Shown: positions 1-14,699 of the stretch, piece after piece | Layout: every line of letters starts with the position of its first letter | How positions within the stretch are numbered: the first letter of the stretch is position 1 | Assembly (NCBI RefSeq): GCF_000004195.4 | Contig: NC_030683.2 | Span: forward strand, 540,681 to 604,680 | Origin: Xenopus tropicalis | Taxonomy: Eukaryota > Chordata > Amphibia > Anura > Pipidae | Reading direction: 5' to 3' | DNA length: 64,000 nucleotides | The notes under the pieces: generated by a model | Seen by the model: only the letters and a program-made list of their open reading frames with translations | Database searches by the model: none | What the model was told of the DNA's origin: nothing | Position numbers and translations under genes: made by a program

Positions 1-205
1 ACGCAGAACATCCCACAATCTTATATTTCCAGTAGATTTCAGGCTTATCACAACTGTTTAACTGGGAAATTCTTTTTTTATACACTAAGCAGATTGCACA
101 GCTGCCATTACACTTGGTCTCGTTCTTCATCTCATCCTAAATATCACAGTTTTTCGTTTTGCACGGGGGCAGCGGATGAGAAAACAATTATTTAATGTAG
201 TTAAA
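1..205 (-). promoter_or_regulatory. 5' flank of an off-window trypsin gene (copy of gene A upstream region)
   Basis: These bases align with 8195-8400, the region upstream of trypsin gene A. Shared stretches include the block reading agatttcaggcttatcac, the cactaagcag/ttgcaca block, and the ggggcagcgga block. By offset, position 1 corresponds to about 8195, so the start codon of the matching gene would lie about 160 bases left of the window on the minus strand. This is inference from the duplication; no coding sequence of that gene is visible here. Confidence 0.6.
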
Positions 206-1865
206 TCCCTTTCTGGTTCCCCACGGAGCTCAAATAGGCAGAAAAGCAAAGAAACTTTTCTTTTAACCTTTTTACTGCCAGATGTTTTGGTCAAAGCGGA
301 ACTTGTATTGTCAGACAGTTTTTGAACATTTTGCACTGTTTCACTTTAGGGGCCTTTCCTCAGGGGGACTTTTAGTTTACCCAGGAAAACAATATAATGT
401 TTTTTTCAGGACAATCTATGCTTTCAAAATATGGTACAATTTTTGTGTAATTCCAGTTCTGTAACAAGATATAGGCTTCTAAATGTCTAAAAATGAAAAA
501 AAAAAAATCTAATTTTCCATAATATAAACACACATACTAGAAACAAAAATTATTTTATGCATGAAAATAAAACTGATTTAGAAAATCCCATATCTCCTGA
601 ATGTGCCAATACCAAATATATATAGTTTTATGGAGATTTGTCACTTGTATAGGTCAAAAACTCCCGGCAGGACACTACCAAATTTACAAAGCACTGCTCC
701 AGAAAGCTGCATACTTTAGATTTCAAGGCCAAAAATTCCACTAACAGAAGGTTTATCCCAGAAAATTATACATTTTTGGAAAGAACAGATTGTGGGGAAT
801 CCAGAATAGGCACAACTGTCTGTCTGCTCCAAACTACCAAGTCGCAATGCTTTCCTAAAGCTATTGGTTTTTATCAAAATTTGTGAATTTTTTTAAAAAT
901 TGCTTCAAAGCTTCCAGTCTATAGTATCTTATCTCCTACAGGTCATAAAGTAACCAAATAAAACACCCTAAATATGAATGCCAGGGGTCCACTGAACAGT
1001 TTGATGCCCAATATGTATAGGTTTAGCTAAGTATGTGGCATGTAGGGGCCCCAATGTGAACATACCCCCATATGATCTATCATTTCAGCTCCTGCAAAAT
1101 CAACACATTTACATCATTATATGTGGGATAAAGCTAGTAAAAAGTACGCTCACCCCAGAAAGTCATATATTTTTAGAAAGTACACATTCCCCCGAATCTA
1201 AAATGGGTACCCATGTCTTTCTACTCCAAAGTACCAAGCCACAAATGTTTTCTAAATTTGGCAATTTTGAAGATATTTCCAAAAATCCCCTCAAAGCTTC
1301 CACTTTTCAGCATCTTATCTCCCACATAGCATTAGGTACCAAGATAAAACACCATAAATCTGAATGCCAGGGGTCCACTGAACAGTTTGATGCCCAATAT
1401 GTATAGGTTTACCTAAGTATGTGGCATGTAGGGGCCCCAATGTGAACATACCCCCATATGATCTATCATTTCAGCTCCTGCAAAATCAACACATTTACTT
1501 CCTTTATGTGGGATAATGCTGCAAAAAAGTACACTCACCCCAGAAAGCCATATATTTTTGGAAAGTACACATCCCCCCGAATCTATAATGGGTAAACATT
1601 TCTTTTTGCTCCAAAGTACCAATCTGCAGAGCTTTCCTAAGTTTGACATTTCAGAAAATCGCCTAAAAATGTTGCAATTTGCCGCATTTATCTCACACAA
1701 TTTCTTGCGTACAAAGGCAAATCACCCCAAATAGGAACACCTATGGTCTACTGAACAGTTTGATGCCCAATATGCATAGATATACCAAAGTCTGTGGTAT
1801 GCACTGACCCCAAAATGAAAATAGCGCATATGAATTTCTCGCCTGCCAGCTCAGCTTTTGCATAC

Positions 1866-2455
1866 AGAGCCCCCTGACAGCATATTATGTGCCACAACAC
1901 CCCCTAACTATACAGAGCCCCCTGTCAGCGTATTATGTGCCGTAACCCCCCCTAACTATACAGAGCCCCCTGACAGCATATTATGTGCCATAACACCCCC
2001 TAACTATACAGAGCCCCCCTGACAGCATATTATGTGCCACAACACCCCCTAACTATACAGAGCCCCCTGTCAGCGTATTATGTGCCGTAACCCCCCCTAA
2101 CTATACAGAGCCCCCTGACAGCATATTATATGCCATAACACCCCCTAACTATACAGAGCCCCCTGTCAGCGTATTATGTGCCGTAAGCCCCCCTAACTAT
2201 ACAGAGCCCCCTGACAGCATATTATGTGCTGTAACCCCCCTAACTATACAGAGCCCCCTGTCAGCATATTATGTGCTGTAACCCCCCTAACTATACAGAG
2301 ACCCCTGTCACTGTATTATGTGCCGTAACCCCCCCTAACTATACAGATACCCCTGTCAGTATATTATGTGCCGTAACCCCCCCTAACTATACAGAGCCCC
2401 CTGACAGTATATTATGTGCCGTAACACCCCCCCAACTATACAGAGACCCCCAGAA
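1866..2455. repeat. 48-bp tandem repeat inside the piggyBac-type element
   Basis: About 12 copies of a 46-48 bp unit (core cagagccccctgacagcata, then ttatgtgccgtaacccccc and taactata). Copies differ mostly in acagcata/tcagcgta and cacaac/cgtaac. The array sits inside one 370-bp unit of the host element. Confidence 0.85.
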
Positions 2456-3095
2456 AACCATATACTTTTGCAAAGTACACATTCTGACAAATCCAACATG
2501 GGTAAAGAGTCCTTTCTACACCAAAGTACCAACCTGCAAAGCTTTCCTAAATTTAGTGGTTTTTATGACATTTTAGAAAATTGCCTAAAAATGTTGCAAT
2601 TTGGCGCATTTATCTCACACAGTTTCTTGCATACAAAGGCAAATCACCCCAAATAAGAACACCAAAGGTCTACTGAACAGTTTGATGCCCAATATGCATA
2701 GATATACAAAAGTCTGCGGTATGTACTGACCCCAAAATGAAAATATGGATTTCTCGCCCGCTTTTCCACACAGAGCCCCCTGACAGCATATTATATGCCG
2801 TAAGACCCCCAAACTATACAGAGACCCCCCAGAAAACCATATATTTTTGTAAGGTACACATTTTGATGAATTGAAAATAGGTAAAGTTATTTTTGTACAT
2901 TGCAAAGCTATGCTAAACACAGATCAGGAACACTAATACAGGGATAAAAAATGCAATAAAACCACAAAAATTGTGCAACAAAATAAGTCAAACAACAGCG
3001 TAATTAGTGGTCAGGATATCTGATCCAATAATAATGCTGTCAAAATAAACAGTTTTTAGGGAAAAGAAACTAAAAATAACGTGGTAAAATGAAAA

Positions 3096-3285
3096 AAAAG
3101 TTTGTGTATACATGTGTGTACATATGTAAAGGTTGTGTGACAGTGTGTAAGTGTGTATATGAGTGTATATGATTGTGCAAAATGAAAACAAAAAAACTAC
3201 TAAATTGTGTGCTGTATGTGTGTGTAAATTTATGTGTGTGTGTAAATGTGTATAAGTGTGTGTAAGTGTGTAAATGCAAAAAAAA
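3096..3285. repeat. TG-rich degenerate microsatellite
   Basis: A run rich in tgtgtg and gtgtaa/gtgtat blocks with no constant period. The reverse strand gives chance His/Thr/Tyr-rich frames. Confidence 0.7.
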
Positions 3286-3557
3286 AACTCTCACCTGTCC
3301 TGAGGCACGGATCACATGCCTGGTCCTCCTGCTGCAGTCCGGGAGTCAGTGGGCTGGAAGCAGGAAGTGGGACCAAGCATGCGATCGCATATGCTGCTTG
3401 GAGGTCGGTCCTGTGATGATCACATCGCAGGGCCGACATGACAGCCCCCCTGGCTCGTGGCCAGGGGGCTGTCATCGCTAAAAACCCTCTGCAGAAGCGG
3501 CATGTGCCTTTTTCTGCAATGATGTGCCAAGCACGTTGTTGCCAGTTAAAGGGTTAA

Positions 3558-5781
3558 ATTCATGGATACAAATAAAAGCGTTTTCTAAAAACAAATTGGA
3601 AATCTGTTTCAGAGATGATAAAATTCCTTCAAATAAGTAGAAACATCAGAAAGTGAATATTCCAGAGATCCTCTAAACAATTGGCCTCAAACAACTGCGG
3701 CATTTCCTATTTCTGCTCTTTGTGGGGTTGGAGAAGAGACACTTCTGCTTCATGTGAGGAACCTTCAGGCTAAGGCTGATGTCCCACAAAGAGATTTAGG
3801 CACCAACGTTGGATCCCTGCTACCATGGGCAACTAATCTCTCTGAAACGCCTTTCCACCAGTAACAAACGGAATCGCTGGTGGAAAGTCTTGAACTTTTC
3901 CTATTCTGTCTGGTTGGTGTCATGTAGTCTCTTGTCTATAGAATGTCAGGCTCTGCTGTAGGAACAAACCTCTACCCTGTAACTCTCAGCTCTACTCAGT
4001 GGCACACATGTCCCCCGGCTGTTAATTAGAGACCCCCCATAGAACTAGACAATGAAAGATGTTCTTCTTAACCTTCCATGATCATCATCATCATCAAATG
4101 CGGAAGGGAAGAGGACAATAACAGGTTTAACCAAGAGAAAGGGTTAGATAAAAGTCAATGGATGCCGGCCTGGACATTTCCAGGGAAATGTATATGGTGT
4201 ATTTTATCACATTAAAGGACACAAAGATGGGAATGTTATAGAGTAACAGAAATAATATTAGTCAAAAGATCCCAAAGTGTATCCAATCAGGCCTTTGGAA
4301 TTATTACTATGTCAGACAAAACAAAGACAGCTGGAGTCACTAAAACAATCAAAGAAGAGAGTCACCTTCCCAGAAATACCTACAGGAACTTGGAAAACCC
4401 ATGGGACAGTGACACCAATGGATGCCATCCAGTATAGCAGGTGACTGAAGATGAATGGAGACCTATGGGATTGGAGATATTCATTGGTCTTCAGTCACAG
4501 CTACTGGAGTATGTTTCATCCTGGTTATGGGATCTTTAGAAAACAAACTTTAAGGGACTAGGGTCTGTCTTCATGGAGGGCCAATGGATATAAGGGAAAG
4601 CCCTTGCAGTTGCTGTAGCAGCAGAAGAAAAAAGGAAGGAACAGATGATGTATCTGGAAGAGACACCTTTAAGGATAAGTGTATAGACTTTGCAAAAGAT
4701 TCCCCCCAAATGTTGCCTTAATTATAGTGACATTATCTCTTGGTGGGGAGTGTGAGAATTGAGCTGAGACGTCATGCTCTAACATAGCCATAACCGTTTA
4801 GCCTCAGGGCTTATTGTGTAGTAGCTGAGAGTTCTTCATTTTGTCTCCATGGGCAAAGAGGTCTAGAAATCATGTACCTCAAGCTGGGCATATTGCGAAA
4901 AGATCCACTTGTTTGGCGACCTTTTAAACAAGTTTATCTTTCCATGTATGGCCATTGGCTAGCCAGAAATACACCCTTTGACTCAATGAATTATCAGCAA
5001 TAACATAATGCAGCCAAAAATGACTTCAATGCATTTGCAAGGAGCTGATGGAAGAATAAAGTTCAGGAGCTTCTCTGATGCAAGGTGGAGAGCACACATG
5101 TGGGGCAATCAGGGAAGATGCATTTATGTTATATGGTTTTACTCAGCTCTTGTGATAAACTCTATGGACTACAGATTGTCCTGAGCTGAGTGTAGGAACC
5201 AGAAGGGTATATATGGGGCAGATATATGGGAAGGAGCAGAGGAATTCATGGCTTCATCTGTGACTAAGCTCTACTGACTATGGACAATAGATTTTGCTGA
5301 GCAAAGCATAAGGACTGGTGTGACGATCTATCAAAAACATTGATCTGATTTATTTCTTAAACCTCAGTTAAGGACATATTCAATGTGTGTCTGTATCGGC
5401 AATAGGAACCAGACAAGTTCTGATACCCCCAGAGGTTCCAACAGGTGTGTGCCTGGCCCAATAGGAACAATAGGCAGAACCAGCAGGTAAAAGACATTTC
5501 AGTAGAGGGACCTGTGTGAACACGTGACTAAAGGGGGTCAGCAACAAGGTTAGTGGGCAGCAAATTGTTAGAGATGTCCCAGTCTAGGAGTCTGAGGGGC
5601 AGAAATGGTTCAACTTATCTTTTTATTCCAGTTTGTGAGCTGAACCCTAGTTTTATATAAGCCTCGATACATTCACCTCTCAGTGTCTATAAAGGATATT
5701 AATTCCAATAATAAAACACGGTTCTTGGGAAACTTATCTAGTAAAAAGGCCAGACAGTAAATGTGCAGACTTAATGAATCT
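3558..5781. other. Intergenic, with an upstream-region duplication of gene A
   Basis: No gene seen. From about 3770 to 4560 the sequence matches parts of 8400-8960: the cctttccaccag/aatcgctgg block, the tattctgtctggttg block, the cagtggca/catgtccccc block ending at gaactag, the ccatgatcatcatc block and the ggagatattcattggtcttc block. This copy carries extra sequence (for example 4180-4400) absent from the other copy. A short ATC microsatellite is at about 4081-4095. The rest (4560-5781) shows no recognisable element. Confidence 0.6.
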
Positions 5782-5787
5782 TTTATT
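5782..5787 (-). other. Polyadenylation signal of trypsin gene A
   Basis: AATAAA on the minus strand, 73 bases past the TAA stop at 5860-5862, giving a short 3' UTR as usual for pancreatic trypsins. Confidence 0.8.
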
Positions 5788-5859
5788 TCTTCCTTATGCA
5801 AGTTCTATTTGTTCCACAGAATCAGAACCAAAACTGAGACTTCCCAATAAGTTAAAGGA

Positions 5860-8032
<2,173 letters not shown>

Positions 8033-8079
8033 GGTGGAGATTTGGTCAAGTAGATGTTCTGTATTAGTAATACTCCTGG

Positions 8080-8087
8080 TATTTATA
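8080..8087 (-). promoter_or_regulatory. TATA box of trypsin gene A
   Basis: TATAAATA on the minus strand, about 48 bases upstream of the ATG at 8032. The same TATAAATA and surrounding tttgggtataaata context is found in genes B and C. Confidence 0.85.
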
Positions 8088-8194
8088 CCCAAACCTACAG
8101 AGCAGCCCTTCAATCCTCTTCTCTATCTATACATCTGTATATATAAATAATGGCAAACATGAATATCAGTGGCCTTGGTGGAGGGATGGGAATG

Positions 8195-8400
8195 ACGCAG
8201 GACAACACATAATCTTACAATTTCAGTAGATTTCAGGCTTATCACAACTGTTTAAAGTCTGTGAAATTCTAATGTTATACACTAAGCAGTTTGCACACCT
8301 GCCATTAAACTCGCTCTCGTTCGTTATCTCATCATAAATGTCACATTTTTTAGTTTTGCGCGGGGGGCAGCGGACAAGAAAGCAAAAATTATTTAATGCC
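8195..8400 (-). promoter_or_regulatory. Conserved upstream block of trypsin gene A
   Basis: Starts about 165 bases upstream of the ATG. It is shared with window positions 1-205 and, more weakly, with the upstream regions of genes B and C: the caggcttatca block and the cagnttgcaca..gcc.tta block. It contains the E-box CACCTG near 8296. Conservation among paralogs fits a pancreatic enhancer-promoter, but no factor site is proven. Confidence 0.45.
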
Positions 8401-9299
8401 TTTCCACCGGCAATGAAGGGAATCGCTGGTGAAAAGGTCTACGCATCGATTTGGCTTTCTGAAGTCGCCCAAACTTGCCTGCAGGAGGAAACTTTGTGCT
8501 ATTTTGGAAAGCCGAAGCCGGTGGAAAAGCATTTCGGGGAGATTAGTTGCCTGTGATAGTAAAGATCTATCACGGGCAAGTAAATTTTTCTGTGGGACAT
8601 CAGCCTTAAACTTCCTATTCTGTCTGGTTGAGGTAATGTTCTCTACCCCTTCACTCTCAGCTCCACTCAGTGGCAGACATGTCCCCCTCGCTGTTAATTA
8701 GAGACCCCCATAGAACTAGTACTCAATTGGCCAGATGATGAAGGATGTTCTTCTTAACCTTCCATGATCATCATCAAATTCAGGAGGGAAGAGGACAACA
8801 TGCAGGTTTAACCAAGAGAAAGGTTTAGATAAAACTCAATGGATAACCCATGGGACAGATGACTGGAGATGAATGAAGACCTATGGGATTGGAGATATTC
8901 ATTGGTCTTCAGTGACAGTTACTGGAGTATGTTTCATGCTGGTTATGGGATGTTTGGAAAGGCAAATGAAGTTTCTCATGAAACTGTACCAGAAGCCTAG
9001 GAGAATGTAGATTGAAGGAAGGTTCTCAGGAGTTTTCTTCAGGACTGTAGCCCTGATTATGAATGAATGTGCCAAGAACTTGGTAGCCTTAATAGAAAAG
9101 AGACTGGATTGATTTAGAGAATAATAGGGAAAGGCCCCAGAAAGTGTTGACCCAGTTTTTTACTTGGGCAGGATAACTTGAGATTGATAGTAGACAACCA
9201 AGCTTGATTCCCAATCTTAAAGTCTGGGTCCTTCTTCTGTTTTTGATCTGAATCATGAATAACTATTAATGCCTCAAGATAGAAATTCTCATGAGCAAA
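8401..9299. other. Intergenic, second copy of the upstream duplication
   Basis: Positions up to about 8960 repeat the 3770-4560 region (see that entry). The remainder shows no gene or recognisable element. Confidence 0.5.
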
Positions 9300-9740
9300 G
9301 ATTCTATATCGATGGATATAGAATCAAGTCCATCCTTGTAAGTTAAATATGTAGAAGAGGGAGAACGCAAAGGATCCTTGGAGGCTACTTTAAGATGACA
9401 AAAGAGGTGGTCGAAAGAAGTTCTTAGGTCCCAGTATGGTTTCTGGAGGTCTTTCAATATCAGGTTGGGGGGAAAACACCCAAAAAAGAGCATCTGCTTT
9501 AATATTTGAGGGGTTTGAGAGTGAAAAGAAGTTTAAAATGTCCATGAAGGAGCAAAAAGTCCTGAAAATGCTTGGGGAGGTGAAACTTAGGTTCTGGTTG
9601 CTCTGGGTGCAAAGCAGAAATAGCTGGAACATTAGAGAAGAAAGCTGCTGTGGTACTCAAAGCTGAGGTCCCAGGAGGAGTCTGACCTGACCTCGGTTGT
9701 ACTTGCATCTGATTGTAGCCTCCCTAGCCTTCATGGACTG
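9300..9740 (-). pseudogene. Decayed Ty3/Gypsy pol fragment
   Basis: One minus-strand frame reads SNIKADALFWVFSPQPD near 9470-9520, preceded by CSFMDILNFF. This matches the end of the RNase H/connection region of Gypsy pol proteins, where a phrase of the type NIKADALSR follows an FxxRFNFxLxYRPGSK stretch. The frame is broken and has no protease, reverse transcriptase core or integrase around it. It is a short dead fragment; family assignment rests on this motif only. Confidence 0.55.
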
Positions 9741-10230
9741 CTTGTGTCAATTGTTGGGTCCGAAACTTAAGCAGGGAGGATCCGACGGATTGATCCATTT
9801 CTCCTGGCTTACCAGGAGTTTCCAGCGCAGAGAGGATACAACAAGCAGAATGTGTCTCACAACAAACACAACATGATACCCACCCCAGGGCTTAAACAGG
9901 GAGAAGTGTGAGTGGAGAGAATCCAGTGAGGCAAACCAAGTGAAGTACCAGGGAACCAAAGCCTAGTCGGCAAATCCAGGTAGGAGGCAGGCAGCTCAGG
10001 TTTAGAGTCAGGAGTCAGGCCGGGGTAAGGGCGGTCAGTAAGGATTCAGGGTCAAAAACCAGGCACGGCTAGGCTTCATGAGTAACCATGAGAACCAGGC
10101 ACACATCCGAGTAACAAACTGTTTTAAATAGTTGTAGCTTTGGTGCCAGTTCTCCTGCTACATGGCGTGCTGTGTTGTGTTGCACCGTATTGTGATGTAC
10201 AATGTCACAACACATGCGCACAGAACGTGT
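9741..10230. other. Unclassified interspersed sequence left of the 16-bp array
   Basis: No gene. The block caggagtcaggccggggtaa (about 10009-10030) with neighbouring tcaggtt/cagtaagga phrases resembles LTR-element internal sequence, so it may belong with the Gypsy fragment next to it. Not provable by eye. Confidence 0.3.
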
Positions 10231-13200
10231 GGGCGGCAGAGCGTGTGAGTGGCAGAGCGTGTGAGTGGCAGAGCGTGTGAGTGGCAGAGCGTGTGAGTGG
10301 CAGAACGTGTGAGTGGCAGAACGTGTGAGTGGCAGAGGGTGTGAGTGGCAGAGGGTGTGAGTGGCAGAACGTGTGGGCGGCAGAGCGTGTGAGTGGCAGA
10401 GCGTGTGAGTGGCAGAGCGTGTGAGTGGCAGAGGGTGTGAGTGGCAGAACGTGTGAGTGGCAGAACGTGTGAGTGGCAGAGCGTGTGAGTGGCAGAGCGT
10501 GTGAGTGGCAGAGCGTGTGAGTGGCAGAGCGTGTGAGTGGCAGAGCGTGTGAGTGGCAGAGCGTGTGAGTGGCAGAACGTGTGAGTGGCAGAGCGTGTGA
10601 GTGGCAGAACGTGTGAGTGGCAGAGCGTGTGAGTGGCAGAGCGTGTGAGTGGCAGAACGTGTGAGTGGCAGAGCGTGTGAGTGGCAGAGCGTGTGAGTGG
10701 CAGAGCGTGTGAGAGGCAGAACGTGTGAGTGGCAGAGCGTGTGAGTGGCAGAGCGTGTGAGTGGCAGAGCGTGTGAGTGGCAGAACGTGTGAGAGGCAGA
10801 GCGTGTGAGTGGCAGAGCGTGTGAGTGGCAGAGCGTGTGAGAGGCAGAACGTGTGAGAGGCAGAACGTGTGAGAGGCAGAGCGTGTGAGAGGCAGAGCGT
10901 GTGAGTGGCAGAGCGTGTGAGAGGCAGAGCGTGTGAGTGGCAGAACGTGTGAGTGGCAGAGCGTGTGAGAGGCAGAACGTGTGAGCGGCAGAACGTGTGA
11001 GCGGCAGAGCGTGTGAGTGGCAGAGCGTGTGAGAGGCAGAACGTGTGAGTGGCAGAGCGTGTGAGAGGCAGAGCGTGTGAGTGGCAGAGCGTGTGAGAGG
11101 CAGAGCGTGTGAGCGGCAGAACGTGTGAGAGGCAGAACGTGTGAGAGGCAGAGCGTGTGAGTGGCAGAGCGTGTGAGCGCAGAGCGTGTGAGCGCAGAGC
11201 GTGTGAGAGGCAGAGCGTGTGAGAGGCAGAACGTGTGAGAGGCAGAGCGTGTGAGTGGCAGAGCGTGTGAGTGGCAGAGCGTGTGAGAGGCAGAGCGTGT
11301 GAGAGGCAGAGCGTGTGAGTGGCAGAGCGTGTGAGAGGCAGAACGTGTGAGAGGCAGAGCGTGTGAGCGGCAGAACGTGTGAGAGGCAGAACGTGTGAGA
11401 GGCAGAACGTGTGAGAGGCAGAACGTGTGAGAGGCAGAGCGTGTGAGAGGCAGAGCGTGTGAGTGGCAGAACGTGTGAGTGGCAGAACGTGTGAGTGGCA
11501 GAGGTGTGAGTGGCAGAACGTGTGAGTGGCAGAGCGTGTGAGTGGCAGAGCGTGTGAGTGGCAGAACGTGTGAGTGGCAGAGCGTGTGAGTGCAGAGCGT
11601 GTGAGTGGCAGAACGTGTGAGTGGCAGAACGCGTGAGTGGCAGAACGCGTGAGTGGCAGAACGCGTGAGTGGCAGAGCGCGTGAGTGGCAGAGCGCGTGA
11701 GTGGCAGAACGCGTGAGTGGCAGAACGCGTGAGAGGCAGAACGCTGAGTGGCAGAGGGTGTGAGTGGCAGAGCGTGTGAGTGGCAGAACGTGTGAGTGGC
11801 AGAACGTGTGAGTGGCAGAGGGTGTGAGCAAGGTGGTGCAGAGCGTGTGAGTGGCAGAGCGTGTGAGTGGCAGAACGTGTGAGTGGCAGAACGTGTGAGT
11901 GGCAGAGGGTGTGAGTGGCAGAACGTGTGAGCGGCAGAGCGTGTGAGAGGCAGAACGTGTGAGCGGCAGAGCGTGTGAGTGGCAGAGCGTGTGAGTGGCA
12001 GAGCGTGTGAGAGGCAGAACGTGTGAGCGGCAGAGCGTGTGAGAGCAGAACGTGTGAGTGGCAGAGCGTGTGAGAGGCAGAGCGTGTGAGAGGCAGAACG
12101 TGTGAGCGGCAGAGCGTGTGAGTGGCAGAGCGTGTGAGAGGCAGAACGTGTGAGCGGCAGAGCGTGTGAGAGGCAGAACGTGTGAGTGGCAGAGCGTGTG
12201 AGAGGCAGAGCGTGTGAGAGGCAGAACGTGTGAGTGGCAGAGCGTGTGAGTGGCAGAGCGTGTGAGAGGCAGAACGTGTGAGCGGCAGAACGTGTGAGCG
12301 GCAGAACGTGTGAGTGGCAGAGCGTGTGAGTGGCAGAGCGTGTGAGTGGCAGAGCGTGTGAGCGGCAGAACGTGTGAGAGGCAGAGGGTGTGAGAGGCAG
12401 AGCGTGTGAGTGGCAGAGCGTGTGAGTGGCAGAACGTGTGAGTGGCAGAGCGTGTGAGTGGCAGAGCGTGTGAGTGGCAGAACGTGTGAGTGGCAGAGCG
12501 TGTGAGTGGCAGAGCGTGTGAGTGGCAGAACGTGTGAGTGGCAGAACGCGTGAGTGGCAGAACGCGTGAGTGGCAGAACGCGTGAGTGGCAGAGCGCGTG
12601 AGTGGCAGAGCGTGTGAGTGGCAGAACGTGTGAGTGGCAGAACGCGTGAGAGGCAGAACGCGTGAGTGGCAGAACGCGTGAGTGGCAGAGGGTGTGAGTG
12701 GCAGAGCGTGTGAGTGGCAGAACGTGTGAGTGGCAGAGCGTGTGAGTGGCAGAGCGTGTGAGTGGCAGAGCGTGTGAGTGGCAGAGCGTGTGAGTGGCAG
12801 AGCGTGTGAGTGGCAGAACGTGTGAGTGGCAGAACGTGTGAGTGGCAGAGCGTGTGAGTGGCAGAGCGTGTGAGTGGCAGAGCGTGTGAGTGGCAGAGCG
12901 TGTGAGTGGCAGAGCGTGTGAGTGGCAGAGCGTGTGAGTGGCAGAGCGTGTGAGCGGCAGAGCGTGTGAGCGGCAGAGCGTGTGAGCGGCAGAGGGTGTG
13001 AGCGGCAGAACGTGTGAGCGGCAGAGCGTGTGAGCGGCAGAACGTGTGAGAGGCAGAGGGTGTGAGTGGCAGAGCGTGTGAGTGGCAGAGCGTGTGAGTG
13101 GCAGAACGTGTGAGTGGCAGAGCGTGTGAGTGGCAGAACGTGTGAGTGGCAGAGCGTGTGAGTGGCAGAGCGTGTGAGTGGCAGAACGTGTGAGTGGCAG

Positions 13201-13875
13201 AGCGTGTGAGTGGCAGAGCGTGTGAGTGGCAGAACGTGTGAGTGGCAGAACGTGTGAGTGGCAGAACGCGTGAGTGGCAGAACGCGTGAGTGGCAGAGCG
13301 CGTGAGTGGCAGAGCGCGTGAGTGGCAGAACGTGTGAGTGGCAGAACGCGTGAGAGGCAGAACGCGTGAGTGGCAGAACGCGTGAGTGGCAGAGGGTGTG
13401 AGTGGCAGAGCGTGTGAGTGGCAGAACGTGTGAGTGGCAGAACGTGTGAGTGGCAGAGGGTGTGAGTGGCAGAGCGTGTGAGTGGCAGAGCGTGTGAGTG
13501 GCAGAGCGTGTGAGTGGCAGAACGTGTGAGTGGCAGAACGTGTGAGTGGCAGAGCGTGTGAGTGGCAGAGCGTGTGAGTGGCAGAGCGTGTGAGTGGCAG
13601 AGCGTGTGAGTGGCAGAGCGTGTGAGTGGCAGAGCGTGTGAGTGGCAGAGCGTGTGAGCGGCAGAGCGTGTGAGCGGCAGAGCGTGTGAGCGGCAGAGGG
13701 TGTGAGCGGCAGAGCGTGTGAGCGGCAGAGCGTGTGAGCGGCAGAACGTGTGAGCGGCAGAGCGTGTGAGTGGCAGAGCGTGTGAGTGGCAGAGCGTGTG
13801 AGTGGCAGAGCGTGTGAGTGGCAGAGGGTGTGAGTGGCAGAGCGTGTGAGTGGCAGAGCGTGTGAGTGGCAGAGC
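10231..13875. repeat. 16-bp minisatellite, about 228 copies
   Basis: The tandem unit is gtgtgagtggcagagc, with common variants agaacg, agaggc, gagcgg, gagggt and acgcgtgag. Since 16 is not a multiple of 3 and the unit has no stop on the minus strand, all three minus frames stay open for over 1200 codons and give the same cyclic 16-residue text (LPLTRSATHTLCHSHA). These frames are artefacts of the repeat. Variant blocks recur as a higher-order repeat: the acgcgtgag-rich block at 12546-12680 recurs at 13260-13385, offset 704 bp (44 units). A third such block lies at 11630-11745. Confidence 0.97.
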
Positions 13876-14423
13876 ATGTGAGTGCTGTATGTGCCATGAT
13901 GGACCCATGACCTACGTGCTTCAGGAACACGGTTGCGGCACAGAGGTGTAAAGTCCAGAAGGCTGATAAAGGGCCACTTACACCACTTGCGGCTGACGCC
14001 CTATATATGTCACCTTCTGCGTTCCCTTAGCGCCCGGCATCCATAGGCATAGCGGCCTGGCAGCGACAGAATAGGGCGCACGTGTAACACAGCAAACAGC
14101 GGAAATGATGCCGGGCCGACTGAGAATATATAAGTGCACGCTCAGTTCATTCTGGCAAATCGAATGCGACTCACTGACACCAGAATTCTGGGAAAACATG
14201 GCGGTTACGCTCAATGTCGCACTTTGCACTCTGTATCTAGGTACATAAATGCCATCCTGGTTGCTATGCTGTAACGTTGCCTGGACACATCCTATGGATC
14301 ACGCACAGCAACAAAAATATCATGAGCTTCTTTGGTGATGAAAGAACGTTTCCCTCTCACCAACTCCAGTCTTTAAGTTGCATTCGGCTCTCACGCTTTC
14401 TATCAGCATCTCGGCATTTAGCC
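13876..14423. other. Noncoding, possible LTR-element remnant
   Basis: No gene seen. The phrases ctgataaagggccactta and gagaatatataagtgcacg (a TATA-like site) are LTR-like, but no matching ends were found. Confidence 0.25.
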
Positions 14424-14497
14424 TTGGTCTCATTAGTCTCATTGGTCTCATTGGTCTCATTGGTCTCATTGGTCTCATTGGTCTCATTGGTCTCATT
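14424..14497. repeat. 9-bp microsatellite, 8 copies
   Basis: Unit ttggtctca with one ttagtctca variant. The forward frame gives (SLV)n and the reverse gives (MRP)n. Confidence 0.9.
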
Positions 14498-14699
14498 GAT
14501 ATGTCCCAGAAATCAATTTCTGTATGTGAAACAACTAAATTATCAGCCACATATGTATTTAAAGTTATACAAATGGAAAAATGATTTCTTCGATATCAGG
14601 TGGGAATCTTATTATCACGGGGGGTCAGTTGGTTGATGAGAACGGGGAAAAAGCAGAAATTTTGAAGAAGCAGAATGTCCAAGCCTATTGTGATTTGTG

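Larger units (their letters stand above)
267..3553 (+). mobile_element. piggyBac-type non-autonomous element, copy 1, full length
   Basis: The element is bounded by TTAA at 263-266 and 3554-3557. Its inverted ends read CCTTTTTACTGCCAGA on the left and CCCTTTAACTGGCAACA on the right (reverse complement), as in piggyBac-type elements with TTAA target sites. The interior has no transposase. It is built from 365-400 bp units recognised by the recurring phrase aacagtttgatgccca (near 995, 1381, 1757 and 2678). Each unit carries a ccagaaagccatatatttt block and an aaatgggtaa block. Related copies lie at 16653-18504 and, inverted, at 35718-37777. The short open frames here are chance frames in the repeat. 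Confidence 0.6.

Noticed and set aside
10069..13930. Three overlapping minus-strand open frames of about 1240-1280 codons (LPLTRSATHT...)
   Set aside because: They are pure products of a 16-bp tandem repeat without stops; all three frames give the same peptide and none has a gene-like start, promoter or non-repeat domain.
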